Positions 8,923-17,713 of a DNA stretch of 64,000 nt are shown here, one piece after another. The translations under genes and the position numbers were made by a program. Origin of the DNA: Alphaproteobacteria bacterium (GTDB lineage: Bacteria > Pseudomonadota > Alphaproteobacteria > Micropepsales > Micropepsaceae); contig JAJPHG010000034.1 of assembly GCA_021325375.1 (NCBI GenBank), positions 1 through 64,000 of the forward strand, read 5' to 3'. Position 1 is the stretch's first letter, and every line of letters starts with the position of its first letter. The notes under the pieces are model-generated. The model worked only from the letters and a program-made list of their open reading frames with translations. It was not told the DNA's origin and did not search any database.

Positions 8923-10299
8923 GTGAGCACCCAGATCCTCATGCCCGCGCTGTCGCCCACGATGGAAGAGGGCAAGCTCGCCAAGTGGCTGGTGAAGGAA
9001 GGCGACACCGTCAAGTCCGGCGACATCCTGGCCGAGATCGAGACCGACAAGGCGACGATGGAGTTCGAGGCGGTCGATGAAGGCCGCATCGGAAAAATCC
9101 TCGTCCCCGAAGGCACCGAAGGCGTGAAGGTGAATGCCCCTATCGCCGAGCTGGTGGGAGAGGGTGAAACGGCCGAGCCTGTGGCGGCGGTGAAATCCGA
9201 AACACCCGCACCCGCGACGAAACGCGAAGTGCGGGAGGCGAAGAAGGACGACGCGCCCAAGCCTGTGCCGGAAGCCCAGGCCGCGCTCTCCGATCCGGCA
9301 GTCCCTGAGGGCACCGAGATGGTGACGCAGACGGTGCGCGAGGCGCTGCGCGACGCCATGGCCGAAGAGATGCGCCGCGACGACACCGTCTTCCTGATGG
9401 GCGAGGAGGTCGCGCAGTACCAGGGCGCCTACAAGGTGAGCCAGGGCCTGCTCGAGGAGTTCGGCACGCGCCGCGTCATCGACACGCCGATCACCGAGCA
9501 GGGCTTCGCGGGTCTCGGCGTCGGCGCCGCGTTCGGCGGGCTTCGTCCCATCGTCGAGTTCATGACCTGGAACTTCGCGATGCAGGCCATCGACCAGATC
9601 ATCAATTCCGCCGCCAAGACGCGCTATATGTCGGGCGGCCAGATGCAGTCGCCGATCGTCTTCCGCGGGCCGAACGGCCCCGCCTCGCGCGTCGGCGCCC
9701 AGCACAGCCAGGACTATTCCGCCTGGTATGCGAGCGTGCCGGGGATCAAGGTGATCGCGCCCTATTTCGCCGCCGACGCGAAGGGGCTTCTCAAGGCCGC
9801 GATCCGCGATCCCAACCCGGTCGTGTTCCTGGAGAACGAGATCGTCTACGGCCGCTCGTTCCCGGTGCCCAAGCTCGACGATTTCGTGCTGCCCATCGGA
9901 AAAGCGCGCGTGGTCAAGCCGGGCCGCGACGTGACGCTCGTCGCCTATTCGATCTGCGTCGGCCAGATTCTGGAAGCCGCGGAAAAGCTCTCCGCCGAAG
10001 GCATCGACGCCGAGCTGATCGACCTGCGCTCCTTGCGCCCGCTCGACACCGCGACGGTGGTCCAGTCGGTGCGCAAGACCAACCGTCTCGTCACCGTCGA
10101 GCAAGGCTGGCCCGTCTGCTCCATCGGCTCGGAGCTTTGCGCCGTGGTGACGAATGAAGCTTTCGACTGGCTCGACGCGCCGCCGACCAAAGTGACCGGC
10201 AAGGACGTGCCGATGCCCTACGCCGCCAACCTCGAAAAGCTCGCGCTGCCGACAGTCGACGACATCGTCGCGGCGGTGAAAGCGGTCTGTTATCGATGA
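8923..10299 (+). CDS. pdhB: Pyruvate dehydrogenase E1 component, beta subunit, with N-terminal lipoyl domain
   Basis: The GTG at 8923 follows a purine-rich AAGGGGGGG stretch. Residues 1-78 form a lipoyl domain with the lipoylated Lys43 in ETDKATMEF, followed by an Ala/Pro/Lys linker. From about 130 comes the E1-beta transketolase-like domain ([72 protein letters not shown]). A lipoyl domain fused to E1-beta is characteristic of alphaproteobacterial PDH. The 458-residue length is normal. It works with PdhA and passes the acetyl group to PdhC. Its lipoyl domain is almost identical to that of PdhC, even at the DNA level. Confidence 0.96.
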   Translation: MSTQILMPALSPTMEEGKLAKWLVKEGDTVKSGDILAEIETDKATMEFEAVDEGRIGKILVPEGTEGVKVNAPIAELVGEGETAEPVAAVKSETPAPATKREVREAKKDDAPKPVPEAQAALSDPAVPEGTEMVTQTVREALRDAMAEEMRRDDTVFLMGEEVAQYQGAYKVSQGLLEEFGTRRVIDTPITEQGFAGLGVGAAFGGLRPIVEFMTWNFAMQAIDQIINSAAKTRYMSGGQMQSPIVFRGPNGPASRVGAQHSQDYSAWYASVPGIKVIAPYFAADAKGLLKAAIRDPNPVVFLENEIVYGRSFPVPKLDDFVLPIGKARVVKPGRDVTLVAYSICVGQILEAAEKLSAEGIDAELIDLRSLRPLDTATVVQSVRKTNRLVTVEQGWPVCSIGSELCAVVTNEAFDWLDAPPTKVTGKDVPMPYAANLEKLALPTVDDIVAAVKAVCYR

Positions 10300-10321
10300 A
10301 TGGCTCCCTCTCCACCACATT

Positions 10322-10437
10322 CACCATGGCCGGGCTTGACCCGGCCACCCAGCGAGCGAGCGTCAGCGAGCGAAAAGAGTCATATGCGCCCGCAGACGCG
10401 GGCGCGCTGGGTGGCCGCCTCAAGGGCGGCCATGGTG
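10322..10437. repeat. REP-like composite element (family B) after pdhB
   Basis: Two 33-bp arms (10322-10354 and 10405-10437) are inverted copies matching at 29 of 33 positions. Each contains its own palindrome (GGCCGGG-CTTGA-CCCGGCC on the left, GGCCGCC-CTCAA-GGGCGGCC-like on the right). The outer blocks CACCATGGCCG and CCACCCAGCG recall family A. The GC-rich interior has another hairpin (CGCCCGCAGACGCGGGCG). It separates pdhB from the GFA-family gene, and no gene was seen in it. Confidence 0.75.
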
Positions 10438-10461
10438 AGGGTGGTAGTTGAGTTGGTAGCG

Positions 10462-10872
10462 ATGACCGACGCCAAACCGAAAAAAAAGGCCTGGAAGAAG
10501 GGCGGCTGCCATTGCGGCGCGGTGGCGTTCGAGGTGCGCACGCCGTCCGCGGTCGAGCTCGTCGACTGCAATTGCTCTATGTGCGGCAAGACCGGTTATC
10601 TGCACCTGATCGTGGCGAAAAAGGATTTCCGCCTCACGCGCGGCGAGGGCGCGATCACGACCTACACCTTCAACACAGGCGCCGCGAAGCACATGTTCTG
10701 CTCGGTGTGCGGGATCAAGTCGTTCTATGTCCCGCGCTCGCATCCCGACGGCTACAGCGTGAATTTCCGCTGTCTCGACGACAAGGGTTTCACCTCCGTC
10801 TTCACGACCGAGTTCGACGGCCGCCATTGGGAGCAGCACGCGGGTGAGCTCGCGCGGCTGGAGGAGAACTGA
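10462..10872 (+). CDS. GFA-family (glutathione-dependent formaldehyde-activating-like) zinc protein
   Basis: The 136-residue protein has the GFA/CENP-V fold signature: GGCHCGAVAFEV near the N-terminus, then VDCNCSMCGKTGYLH, and a CSVCGIKSFYVPRS block. These cysteines bind zinc in this family. The type member converts formaldehyde and glutathione to the hydroxymethyl adduct, but most homologues have no proven activity. Start choice: the ATG at 10462 begins the conserved part, and the longer frame upstream is made of REP-like DNA. It lies inside the PDH operon, and its TGA overlaps the next ATG, so it is co-transcribed. Confidence 0.8.
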   Translation: MTDAKPKKKAWKKGGCHCGAVAFEVRTPSAVELVDCNCSMCGKTGYLHLIVAKKDFRLTRGEGAITTYTFNTGAAKHMFCSVCGIKSFYVPRSHPDGYSVNFRCLDDKGFTSVFTTEFDGRHWEQHAGELARLEEN

Positions 10873-11303
10873 TGAGCGAGGCCGAGATCTCCAACCAGCT
10901 GCTCGCGCTGTCCGGCCTGGCGCTGTCGGGGCTGTCGGTGTTCTTCACGCTGTTCTCGGCCTACATCGTCGCGCTTTATTTCTTCCTGCATCAGGCGCCG
11001 CTCACCTTGCGCGTCACGGTGTTCATGTTCTTGACGCTCGCCTTCGTCTATCTCGGCTCCTATGCTCGCGATATGGCCTTGCACGCGGAAGGGTTGCACA
11101 CCGCGTTGCAGGAGCTTGCGGCCCGCCAGCCGTTGAGCGCAGGCGGCCGCGCCTTGCTCGCGCACGATCTGAACGAAAGACTGCGCTGGGCGAACATCGG
11201 CGGATTGGCATTGATCTATGTGGCGCTGTTCTATGTCACTTTCATCTACCGCTGGAAGGAGCGGCCGCTGTTCGCGATCCATGAGCAGAAGGACGTGACA
11301 TGA
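10872..11303 (+). CDS. Small integral membrane protein of unknown function in the PDH operon
   Basis: The 143-residue product has about three hydrophobic segments: [42 protein letters not shown] and [21 protein letters not shown] soluble loop of about 45 residues lies between the second and third. No catalytic motif or known domain was recognised. It overlaps the GFA gene upstream (TGATG) and pdhC downstream (ATGA), so it is translationally embedded in the PDH operon. A functional link to the complex is not implied by anything in the protein itself. Confidence 0.75.
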   Translation: MSEAEISNQLLALSGLALSGLSVFFTLFSAYIVALYFFLHQAPLTLRVTVFMFLTLAFVYLGSYARDMALHAEGLHTALQELAARQPLSAGGRALLAHDLNERLRWANIGGLALIYVALFYVTFIYRWKERPLFAIHEQKDVT

Positions 11304-12718
11304 GCACGCAGATCCTGATGCCCGCGCTCTCTCCCACCATGGAAGAGGGCAAGCTCGCCAAGTGGCACGTGAAGGAAGGCGACACGGTCAAATCGGGCGA
11401 CATCCTGGCCGAGATCGAGACCGACAAGGCGACGATGGAGTTCGAGGCGGTCGACGAGGGCAAGATCGGCAAGATCCTCGTCCCCGAGGGCACCGAGGGC
11501 GTGAAGGTCAACGCGCCGATCGCCGTGCTGCTGGAAGATGGCGAGAAGGCCGACGCCGCGCCGGACATCTCCTCCGCGATGGCCTCGATCAAGGATGCCG
11601 TGACGGCGGAGGCGAAAACGCCTGCACCGGCGTCCCGCTCCCCCCTTGAGGGGGAGCCGAAATCGCGAAGCGATTTCGGAGGGGGGCAAAAGGTGGATGC
11701 CGCAAAACCCCTCCCCGAAGCGCTTCGCGCTTCGAGTTCGGCCCTGTCGGGCCTCAACCCTCAAGGGGAGGGTGATAAGAGCGGGCGCGTCTTCGCCTCG
11801 CCGCTGGCGCGGCGGATCGCGCAGCAGAAGGGCATCGATATCGCCAAGCTTGCGGGCTCCGGCCCGCGCGGGCGCGTCGTCAAGGCCGACGTCGAGGCCG
11901 CGAAGGCACCTGCCGACGCCGCGGTGAAAGCCGCCGCCGCGAAGGCGCCCGAGGCGCCGCGTGCGGAAACCCCGCCGTCCGTCGCAGGCGTCGCGCCGCT
12001 GCCCGACGCGCGCGCCTTCTTCAAGAAGGAAGACTACGACGAGATCCCGCACGATTCGATGCGCAAGGCGATCGCGCGGCGGCTGACCTCGTCGAAGACG
12101 CTGATCCCGCATTTCTATCTCACCGTCGATTGCCGCATCGACAACCTGCTCGCCACGCGCGCGCGGCTGAACGAGGCCGGTGCGAAGGGCGGCTTCAGGC
12201 TCTCGGTCAACGATTTCGTGGTGAAGGCGTCGGCGCTGGCGCTGATGCGCGTGCCCGAGGTCAACGCGAGCTGGACCGACACCGCGATCCTGCGCCACAG
12301 GCATGCCGATGTCGGCGTCGCGGTCGCGCTCGATTTCGGCCTGATCACGCCCATCGTCTTCCGCGCGGAAGAGAAGGGGCTCGCGGTCATCTCAAACGAG
12401 ATCAAGTCGCTCGCCGAGCGCGCGCGGACCAAGAAGCTCAAGCCGCAGGAGTTCGAGGGCGGCGGCTTCGCGGTCTCCAATCTCGGCATGTTCGGGATCA
12501 AGCAGTTCACCGGCGTGATCAACCCGCCGCATGCCGCGATCCTGGCCGTGGGCGCGGGCGAGGCGCGCGCGATCGTGAGGGACGGCAAGGTCGAGGCCGC
12601 AACGATGATGACGGTCACCATGTCGTGCGACCACCGCGTCGTCGACGGCGCCACCGGCGCGCGCTTCCTCGAGGCCTTCAAGCAATTCATCGAAGAACCG
12701 GCCGCGATGCTGCTATAG
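11300..12718 (+). CDS. pdhC: Dihydrolipoamide acetyltransferase, E2 component of pyruvate dehydrogenase
   Basis: The 472-residue protein has an N-terminal lipoyl domain (lipoyl Lys43 in ETDKATMEF). A linker follows, then a peripheral subunit-binding domain around 161-200 ([34 protein letters not shown]) and the catalytic domain from about 240 with the DHRVVDG active site (His445, Asp449). It forms the PDH core and transfers acetyl to CoA. Residues 113-158 of the linker are encoded by a palindromic repeat element (see 11637-11773), an unusual insertion that keeps frame. It starts within the stop of the upstream gene (ATGA). Confidence 0.97.
   Translation: MSTQILMPALSPTMEEGKLAKWHVKEGDTVKSGDILAEIETDKATMEFEAVDEGKIGKILVPEGTEGVKVNAPIAVLLEDGEKADAAPDISSAMASIKDAVTAEAKTPAPASRSPLEGEPKSRSDFGGGQKVDAAKPLPEALRASSSALSGLNPQGEGDKSGRVFASPLARRIAQQKGIDIAKLAGSGPRGRVVKADVEAAKAPADAAVKAAAAKAPEAPRAETPPSVAGVAPLPDARAFFKKEDYDEIPHDSMRKAIARRLTSSKTLIPHFYLTVDCRIDNLLATRARLNEAGAKGGFRLSVNDFVVKASALALMRVPEVNASWTDTAILRHRHADVGVAVALDFGLITPIVFRAEEKGLAVISNEIKSLAERARTKKLKPQEFEGGGFAVSNLGMFGIKQFTGVINPPHAAILAVGAGEARAIVRDGKVEAATMMTVTMSCDHRVVDGATGARFLEAFKQFIEEPAAMLL
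11637..11773. repeat. Palindromic repeat element (family D) inserted in frame inside pdhC
   Basis: Five consecutive hairpins occupy 137 bp of coding sequence. They are GCTCCCC...GGGGAGC at 11637-11657, CCGAAATCG-CGAAG-CGATTTCGG at 11657-11679, CGAAGCGC-TTC-GCGCTTCG at 11716-11734, GGCCC-TGTC-GGGCC at 11740-11753, and ACCCTC-AAGGG-GAGGGT at 11757-11773. The two ends are inverted copies of a CCCTTGAGGG core, also found as a stand-alone palindrome at 54983. No stop codon arises in the PdhC frame, so the element is translated as linker residues of about 113-158, rich in Ser, Gly and Pro. Confidence 0.8.
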
Positions 12719-12735
12719 TGCGCGGGGGTGCGGCG

Positions 12736-13896
12736 ATGAGCGATCTGGAAGCCATTCTGGAGACCGGCGGCGCGGCGGCGGTGGAGATCGCGGCTTCGGC
12801 CATGGCCGAGCGGGGGCATCAGGTCCATTCCTGCCCGAATTGCGCCAAACCCATGATCGGCGACTTTTGCGGTGTGTGCGGGCAGGAGCGCAACACGCAC
12901 CGCCGTTCGATAATGCATTTGTTCTACGATCTGGTCGACATCGTCATCAATCTGGACAGCCGCGTCATGCGCACGAGCTGGGCGCTTCTGGCGCGGCCGG
13001 GAGAGATTGCCAGCGCGTTCCGCGAGGGCCGCACGCGGCGCTATCTGCCGGCGCTTCGGCTCTACTTCTTCGTCTCGCTGATCTTCTTCCTGATCCTGGG
13101 CGTCACGAACATCGCGATCATGCAGCTCGTCGTCGTGGCGACGCCGGTCAAGGTCACCTGGATCAACGGCAAGCCTTACGTCCCCAATCCGGCCTACGAC
13201 CCGGACGATTCCGACACGCATTTCATGCCCAAATACATGCCGATGTCGAAAGATCGAGCCTCGCAGCCCGGCGGGCACTACGAGTTCTCGGCCAAGGGCT
13301 ATTTCTTCGCGCCGATCGGCGCCTATCACGTGAACCTCACGCCCGAGGCGCGCGCCAAGCTCGGCAGGGCGAATTTCGAGATCACGGACGACGAAACCAA
13401 GGGCAAGCCCGTCGATCCGCAGAAGCTCAAGAAGGCGCAGGCCATCAAGAGCTGGGTCGAGAGCCACGTCTTCGGCGGGCTGCAGCGGCTGGCGGCGAAC
13501 CCGGCCGCGCTCAATGACGGGCTCACGACCTGGATTCCGCGCGTCCTGTTCTTCCTGCTGCCGCTCTACGCGCTGCTGCTCGAGCTCTTCTACATCCGCC
13601 AGCGCAAGAAGTTCTTCTACGTCGACCACCTGATCTTCTCGCTCACCATCCACACCTTCGGCTTCGTGCTGCTGATGCTGGCGGCGGCCGCGGCGCAGTT
13701 CCTTCCCGGAGGCGTCGTGGCCTGGGGCACGCTCGTCATAGGCGGTGTCTATGCGCTGATCGCGACGCGGAACTTCTATCATCAGAACTGGTTCTGGACG
13801 GTGGTGAAGTTCGGCGCCGTGTCGTTCTTCTATGTGTTCTTCTTCGTCTTCCCCGCGCTCGGCGCCGTGATCGCGCTGAGCTTCCTGAACGTCTGA
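12736..13896 (+). CDS. DUF3667-like membrane protein with N-terminal zinc ribbon
   Basis: The 386-residue protein starts with a short acidic/Ala-rich segment, then a zinc-ribbon pair (CPNCAKPMIGDFCGVCGQ). A conserved block follows (HLFYDLVDIVINLDSRVMRT, FREGRTRRYLPALRLYFFVS) that leads into the first membrane helix, as in DUF3667 proteins. A soluble domain of about 180 residues comes next, then three to four C-terminal membrane helices (VLFFLLPLYALLLELFY, FGFVLLMLAAAAAQF, GAVSFFYVFFFVFPALGAVI). The function of the family is unknown. It sits between pdhC and lpd on the same strand, with short gaps on both sides, and is probably part of the operon. Confidence 0.8.
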   Translation: MSDLEAILETGGAAAVEIAASAMAERGHQVHSCPNCAKPMIGDFCGVCGQERNTHRRSIMHLFYDLVDIVINLDSRVMRTSWALLARPGEIASAFREGRTRRYLPALRLYFFVSLIFFLILGVTNIAIMQLVVVATPVKVTWINGKPYVPNPAYDPDDSDTHFMPKYMPMSKDRASQPGGHYEFSAKGYFFAPIGAYHVNLTPEARAKLGRANFEITDDETKGKPVDPQKLKKAQAIKSWVESHVFGGLQRLAANPAALNDGLTTWIPRVLFFLLPLYALLLELFYIRQRKKFFYVDHLIFSLTIHTFGFVLLMLAAAAAQFLPGGVVAWGTLVIGGVYALIATRNFYHQNWFWTVVKFGAVSFFYVFFFVFPALGAVIALSFLNV

Positions 13897-13905
13897 GGTC
13901 AAGCG

Positions 13906-15285
13906 ATGGCCGAGAGCTTCGATTTTCTCGTGATCGGCGGCGGTCCGGGCGGCTATGTCTGCGCCATCCGCGCCGCCCAGCTGGGCATGAAGACCGCTGT
14001 CGTCGAGCGCGACAGGCTCGGCGGCATCTGCCTGAACTGGGGCTGCATCCCGACCAAGGCGCTGCTGCGCTCGTCGGAGATCTTCCATCTGATGCACCGG
14101 TTGGGCGAGTTCGGGTTCTCGGCCGACAATCTGAAATTCGACATCGCCAAGATCGTCGCGCGCTCGCGCAAGGTCTCACAGCAGCTCTCGAACGGCGTCG
14201 GCTTCGTGATGAAGAAGCACAAGATCACCGTCATTGCGGGCGAGGCGAAGCTCGCGGGCCCCGGCAAGGTCACGGTCGGCGACAAGGAATACACGGCCGG
14301 GAACATCGTGCTCGCGACCGGTGCGCGCGCCCGAACCATGCCGGGGCTGGAGCCCGACGGGAAGCTGATCTGGACCTACCGCGAGGCGATGGTGCCGACC
14401 TCGTTCCCCAAGTCATTGCTCGTCGTCGGCTCGGGCGCGATCGGCATCGAGTTCGCGAGCTTCTACCGCACCCTCGGCGCCGAGGTGACGGTGGTGGAGA
14501 TCCTCGACCGCGTGCTGCCCGTCGAGGATGAGGAGATCTCCGCCTTCGCCGCCAAGGCCTTCGCCAAGCAGGGCATGAAGATCAGGACCGCGACCGGCGT
14601 CGAGAAGCTCGTGAAGGGCGCCGACACCGTCACCGCGACGCTCAAGACCAAGGACGGCAAGACCGAGACGCTGAGCGTCGACCGGGTCATCCTGGCAATG
14701 GGGATCGTGGGCAATGTCGAAGGCCTCGAGAACACCGGCGTGAAGATCGAGAAGACGCATGTCGTCACTGACGAATGGGGCGCGACCGGCGTGCCGGGGC
14801 TGTGGGCCATCGGCGATCTCGTGGGCCCGCCCTGGCTCGCGCACAAGGCGATGCATGAGGGCGTGATCGTCGCCGAGCGCGTCGCGGGCGTGAAAGGCGT
14901 GCACCCGCTCGACGCCTCGAAGGTGCCGGGCTGCACCTATTGCTGGCCGCAGGTCGCCTCGGTGGGCATGACGGAAGCCAAGGCGAAGGCGTCGGGGCGC
15001 AAGATCAAGGTCGGACGGTTTCCATTTATCGGCAATGGAAAGGCCATCGCGCTTGGCGAGGCGGAAGGTTTGGTTAAGACGGTGTTCGACGCGGAGACCG
15101 GCGAGCTTTTGGGCGCGCATATGGTGGGTGCCGAGGTGACGGAGCTGATCCAGGGCTATGCGGTTGCGCGCGCGGGCGAGCTGACCGACGAGGACCTCGC
15201 GCACACGATCTTCCCGCATCCCACCCTGTCGGAGATGATGCACGAAGCCGTCCTGGACGCTGACAAGAAGGCTTTGCACATATAG
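13906..15285 (+). CDS. lpd: Dihydrolipoyl dehydrogenase (E3)
   Basis: This 459-residue FAD flavoenzyme reoxidises the dihydrolipoyl groups of E2. It has the FAD-binding GGGPGGYVCAIRAAQLG motif at the N-terminus and the redox-active disulfide Cys42/Cys47 in GICLNWGCIPTK. The NAD-binding motif is VVGSGAIGIEFASFY, followed by WAIGDLVGPPWLAHKAMHEG and the dimer-interface catalytic His/Glu in FPHPTLSEMMHEAV. It closes the PDH operon. No second lpd is seen beside sucB in this window, so it may also serve 2-oxoglutarate dehydrogenase. Confidence 0.97.
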   Translation: MAESFDFLVIGGGPGGYVCAIRAAQLGMKTAVVERDRLGGICLNWGCIPTKALLRSSEIFHLMHRLGEFGFSADNLKFDIAKIVARSRKVSQQLSNGVGFVMKKHKITVIAGEAKLAGPGKVTVGDKEYTAGNIVLATGARARTMPGLEPDGKLIWTYREAMVPTSFPKSLLVVGSGAIGIEFASFYRTLGAEVTVVEILDRVLPVEDEEISAFAAKAFAKQGMKIRTATGVEKLVKGADTVTATLKTKDGKTETLSVDRVILAMGIVGNVEGLENTGVKIEKTHVVTDEWGATGVPGLWAIGDLVGPPWLAHKAMHEGVIVAERVAGVKGVHPLDASKVPGCTYCWPQVASVGMTEAKAKASGRKIKVGRFPFIGNGKAIALGEAEGLVKTVFDAETGELLGAHMVGAEVTELIQGYAVARAGELTDEDLAHTIFPHPTLSEMMHEAVLDADKKALHI

Positions 15286-15317
15286 GATACGGTGATCGGC
15301 AAAGGGGGGGTGTGTCC

Positions 15318-15740
15318 ATGATCAGGAAACTGGCGGCGCTGACTGCCGCTCTGCTGATTGCCTGCACGCATTCCGCATTCGCCAAGAAGGTATCCATCAG
15401 CTTCGACGGCACCTGCGAGACGGCGACGTTCGAGGCCGACAAGGCGTTCGACACGCAAGGCGAGGGCAATGTCTGGTCGTACAACGGCAAGGGCACCGGG
15501 CTTTGCGCGAATTTCTTCGGCTTGGGATCCAAGGTTAAGGCGAAGTATTTCGACATCAACGGGAGCTGGCTGCTCTTTTCCGTGCAGAGTACCGATGCCG
15601 GGTTGAGCGGCTACCAGTACATGATCGCGATCCAATATCCCATCGCGACAGGCGGCTTGTACATCGAAAACCTAGTCAAGTCGGATTTCTCGACCCAGGT
15701 CGTGACGTCCGGCACCTATACGGTCACTTCGGGACCGTGA
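15318..15740 (+). CDS. Small exported protein of unknown function
   Basis: The 140-residue product has a convincing signal peptide (KLAALTAALLIACTHSAFA, cleavage after AFA). A beta-rich mature domain of about 118 residues follows, with two Cys (GTCETATF and GLCANFFGLG). A strong purine tract (AAAGGGGGGG) lies 7 nt before the ATG; a GTG at 15312 is an alternative start. No family was recognised. It follows lpd by about 30 nt on the same strand and could be read from the PDH operon or independently. Confidence 0.65.
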   Translation: MIRKLAALTAALLIACTHSAFAKKVSISFDGTCETATFEADKAFDTQGEGNVWSYNGKGTGLCANFFGLGSKVKAKYFDINGSWLLFSVQSTDAGLSGYQYMIAIQYPIATGGLYIENLVKSDFSTQVVTSGTYTVTSGP

Positions 15741-15759
15741 TTGTTCGCGGGGGGCGACA

Positions 15760-16131
15760 ATGATGAGAACTGTGCTCAGCATCCTGATCGTGGTCCTGGC
15801 GATCCCGCTTGCGACCTTTGCCGTGCTCTGGCTGCGCGACGGCAAGGTCCTGGTCGTCCACAACACCGGCACCGCTAGCTTCGAGGTCACCGGCCGCACC
15901 GAAAACGGCCCCACCGTGGAATACACCGACAAGCGCGTCGTGCCGGCGGGGAAATGGGACTGGATGATCTTCTTCCCGAAGATGCAGGGCGCGATGCATC
16001 TGCGCTGCATCGACGGCGGCGGGCTTTCGACCGTCCAGCTCGGCCCCGACGCGCCGACGCGGTTCCTCTATTCGAACGTCACGCTGCAAGGCTGCGGCCA
16101 CGTCGAGCACAAGAGCGGGTTCACGCTTTAG
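15760..16131 (+). CDS. Small membrane-anchored or exported protein of unknown function
   Basis: The 123-residue protein begins with one hydrophobic segment (VLSILIVVLAIPLATFAVLW) that could be a signal anchor. The remaining 100 residues form a likely extracytoplasmic beta domain (VLVVHNTGTASFEVTGRTEN, VVPAGKWDWMIFFPKMQGAM) with Cys in LRCIDGGG and LQGCGHVEH. No known motif was found. Its end overlaps the end of the convergent Sco1 gene by 4 nt. Together with the gene at 15318 it forms a pair of short exported products. Confidence 0.65.
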   Translation: MMRTVLSILIVVLAIPLATFAVLWLRDGKVLVVHNTGTASFEVTGRTENGPTVEYTDKRVVPAGKWDWMIFFPKMQGAMHLRCIDGGGLSTVQLGPDAPTRFLYSNVTLQGCGHVEHKSGFTL

Positions 16132-16733
16132 TTCGACGACAGCAGCCGTTTCACGTCCTCGGTGATGCCGGCGACGTTGCCGGTGTCGGTGGTGACGAGG
16201 CGCGCGGTGCCGGCGCGGTCGAAGAAGAAGACCGAGTTCGAATGCATCACCGTATAGGGATGGCCGGGCGTGTCCTTGGTCACCTTGTACATCACGCGGT
16301 AGCGCCGCGTCAGCGCCAGCAGCCCGTTGGGCGGGCCGCTCAGCCCCTCCACCTGCTTGGCGAAGCCGCGGACGTATTGCGCGAGCACGGGCTGGGTGTC
16401 GCGGTCGGGATCGACGGTCACGAACAGGACCGCGACGTCGTAGGCCTGGGTGTCGAGCTTACCCAGGACGGCCGACAGGTTGGCGAGCGTCGTGGGGCAC
16501 AAATCCGGACAATGCGTGTAGCCGAAGTACAGGATGACGACGCGGCCGCGATAGTTCTGCTCGCTCACGATCTCGGCGTCGTTGGCGCGCTGCATGCGGA
16601 ACTGGAGCTTGGGCATGGAGCCGGTGATGTCGGTCGCGTGCCACGGCTTGTCGCCGCCGCCGCACGCGGCCAACCACGCGCAAAGCGCCAGCGCCCCAAG
16701 CCTCGCGAGCCCAAATCTCATGACCAACCGCAT
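16128..16733 (-). CDS. Sco1/SenC-family copper chaperone lipoprotein
   Basis: This 201-residue lipoprotein (lipobox LAAC, lipidated Cys24) has a thioredoxin-like domain with the Sco copper site: Cys75 and Cys79 in THCPDLCPT plus His164 in VMHSNSVFF. Sco proteins deliver or reduce copper for the CuA site of cytochrome c oxidase. I used the ATG at 16733; an ATG at 16721 would also leave a full signal peptide. It is divergent from the CtaG-like gene at 16814. Together with the PCu(A)C gene this forms a copper-insertion group for a haem-copper oxidase whose structural genes are not in the window. Confidence 0.92.
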   Translation of the reverse strand: MRLVMRFGLARLGALALCAWLAACGGGDKPWHATDITGSMPKLQFRMQRANDAEIVSEQNYRGRVVILYFGYTHCPDLCPTTLANLSAVLGKLDTQAYDVAVLFVTVDPDRDTQPVLAQYVRGFAKQVEGLSGPPNGLLALTRRYRVMYKVTKDTPGHPYTVMHSNSVFFFDRAGTARLVTTDTGNVAGITEDVKRLLSSN

Positions 16734-16813
16734 AGCACAGCCCGGCGCAAAGCGGGAATCTGTGACCAATCGCCTCTGGCTGGCGCAAGCGCGCGGGGCC
16801 ATTGTCGCGCCCC

Positions 16814-17713
16814 ATGACGGCCGTCTCGCGTCCCTGGCTCGCTTACGCGCTGCTCTTGATGGGCGGCGCCGTGGTCTACGTGCTGTGCCGGTACTATCCC
16901 GCAGACCTGCCGTTCTGGATGCCGTGGGAGTTCTCGTGGCCCACTTTCCTTGCGACCTTTCTGGCGCTCGGCTGGTTCGCGCGGGGGCTCTCCAAGGTCG
17001 AAGAGCGGCCGGCCGCGTGGCGCATCGCCTGCTTCGTGCTCGGCGTGGCGATGGACTACGCGGTGCTGCAGACCCATATCGACTATTACGCCCAGCACAT
17101 GTTCTTCGTGCATCGCGCGGCGCATTTCGTCCTCCATCATCTGGGTGCGTTCCTGATCGCGCTCGGCGCCGCCGGGCCTGCGATCCGCGCGGGGATGCCG
17201 TCCTTCCTCGCGCCCGTGCTGGACGCGAAGCCGGTGCGCGGCGCGATGAATTTCATGCAGCACCCCGCCGTTGCGCCGGTGCTGTTCGTGGGGCTGCTCT
17301 ATTTCTGGCTGATCCCTGAGATCCACACCCGCGTGATGCTCGACGCCGGTCTCTACGATCTCATGAACTGGACCATGGCGCTGAACGGCATCGCGTTCTG
17401 GTCGCTGGTCCTCGATCCCAGGCCCAAGCCGCCGGCGCGGCTCTCCAGCCTGATGCGCGCGCTGATGATTCTGCTGATCGAATTGCCGCAGATGGTGCTG
17501 GGCGCCATTTTGTCGCTGTCGATGACCGACTATTATCCCGTCTACACGATCTGCGGCCGGATCTTCGACATGACCGCGCTCAACGATCAGCACTATGGCG
17601 GCCTGATCGTGTGGCTGCCGGGAACGCTGACGAGCTTCGCCGCGATGATCGTGGTGCTGGTCGTCTTGCGCCTCAACGAGGAAAGGGCGGAACTTGCGCG
17701 TCAAACTTCTTGA
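16814..17713 (+). CDS. CtaG-like (Caa3_CtaG family) cytochrome oxidase assembly membrane protein
   Basis: The 299-residue product is predicted to have seven to eight membrane helices, among them AYALLLMGGAVVYVLC, FVLGVAMDYAVLQTHIDYY, VAPVLFVGLLYFWLIPEIHT, and the C-terminal TSFAAMIVVLVVL. Conserved His residues (HRAAHFVLHHLGAF, PEIHTRVM) and the block MNWTMALNGIAFWSLVLDPR fit the Caa3_CtaG family, which is involved in copper insertion into oxidases. Its 3' end overlaps the PCu(A)C gene by 20 nt, so the two are co-translated. The assignment rests on pattern and neighbours. Confidence 0.8.
   Translation: MTAVSRPWLAYALLLMGGAVVYVLCRYYPADLPFWMPWEFSWPTFLATFLALGWFARGLSKVEERPAAWRIACFVLGVAMDYAVLQTHIDYYAQHMFFVHRAAHFVLHHLGAFLIALGAAGPAIRAGMPSFLAPVLDAKPVRGAMNFMQHPAVAPVLFVGLLYFWLIPEIHTRVMLDAGLYDLMNWTMALNGIAFWSLVLDPRPKPPARLSSLMRALMILLIELPQMVLGAILSLSMTDYYPVYTICGRIFDMTALNDQHYGGLIVWLPGTLTSFAAMIVVLVVLRLNEERAELARQTS

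Noticed and set aside
8300..8926. Alternative frame giving a 231-codon reading across pdhA and the repeat
   Set aside because: It is the out-of-frame reading of pdhA continuing into the palindromic element, without protein-family support.
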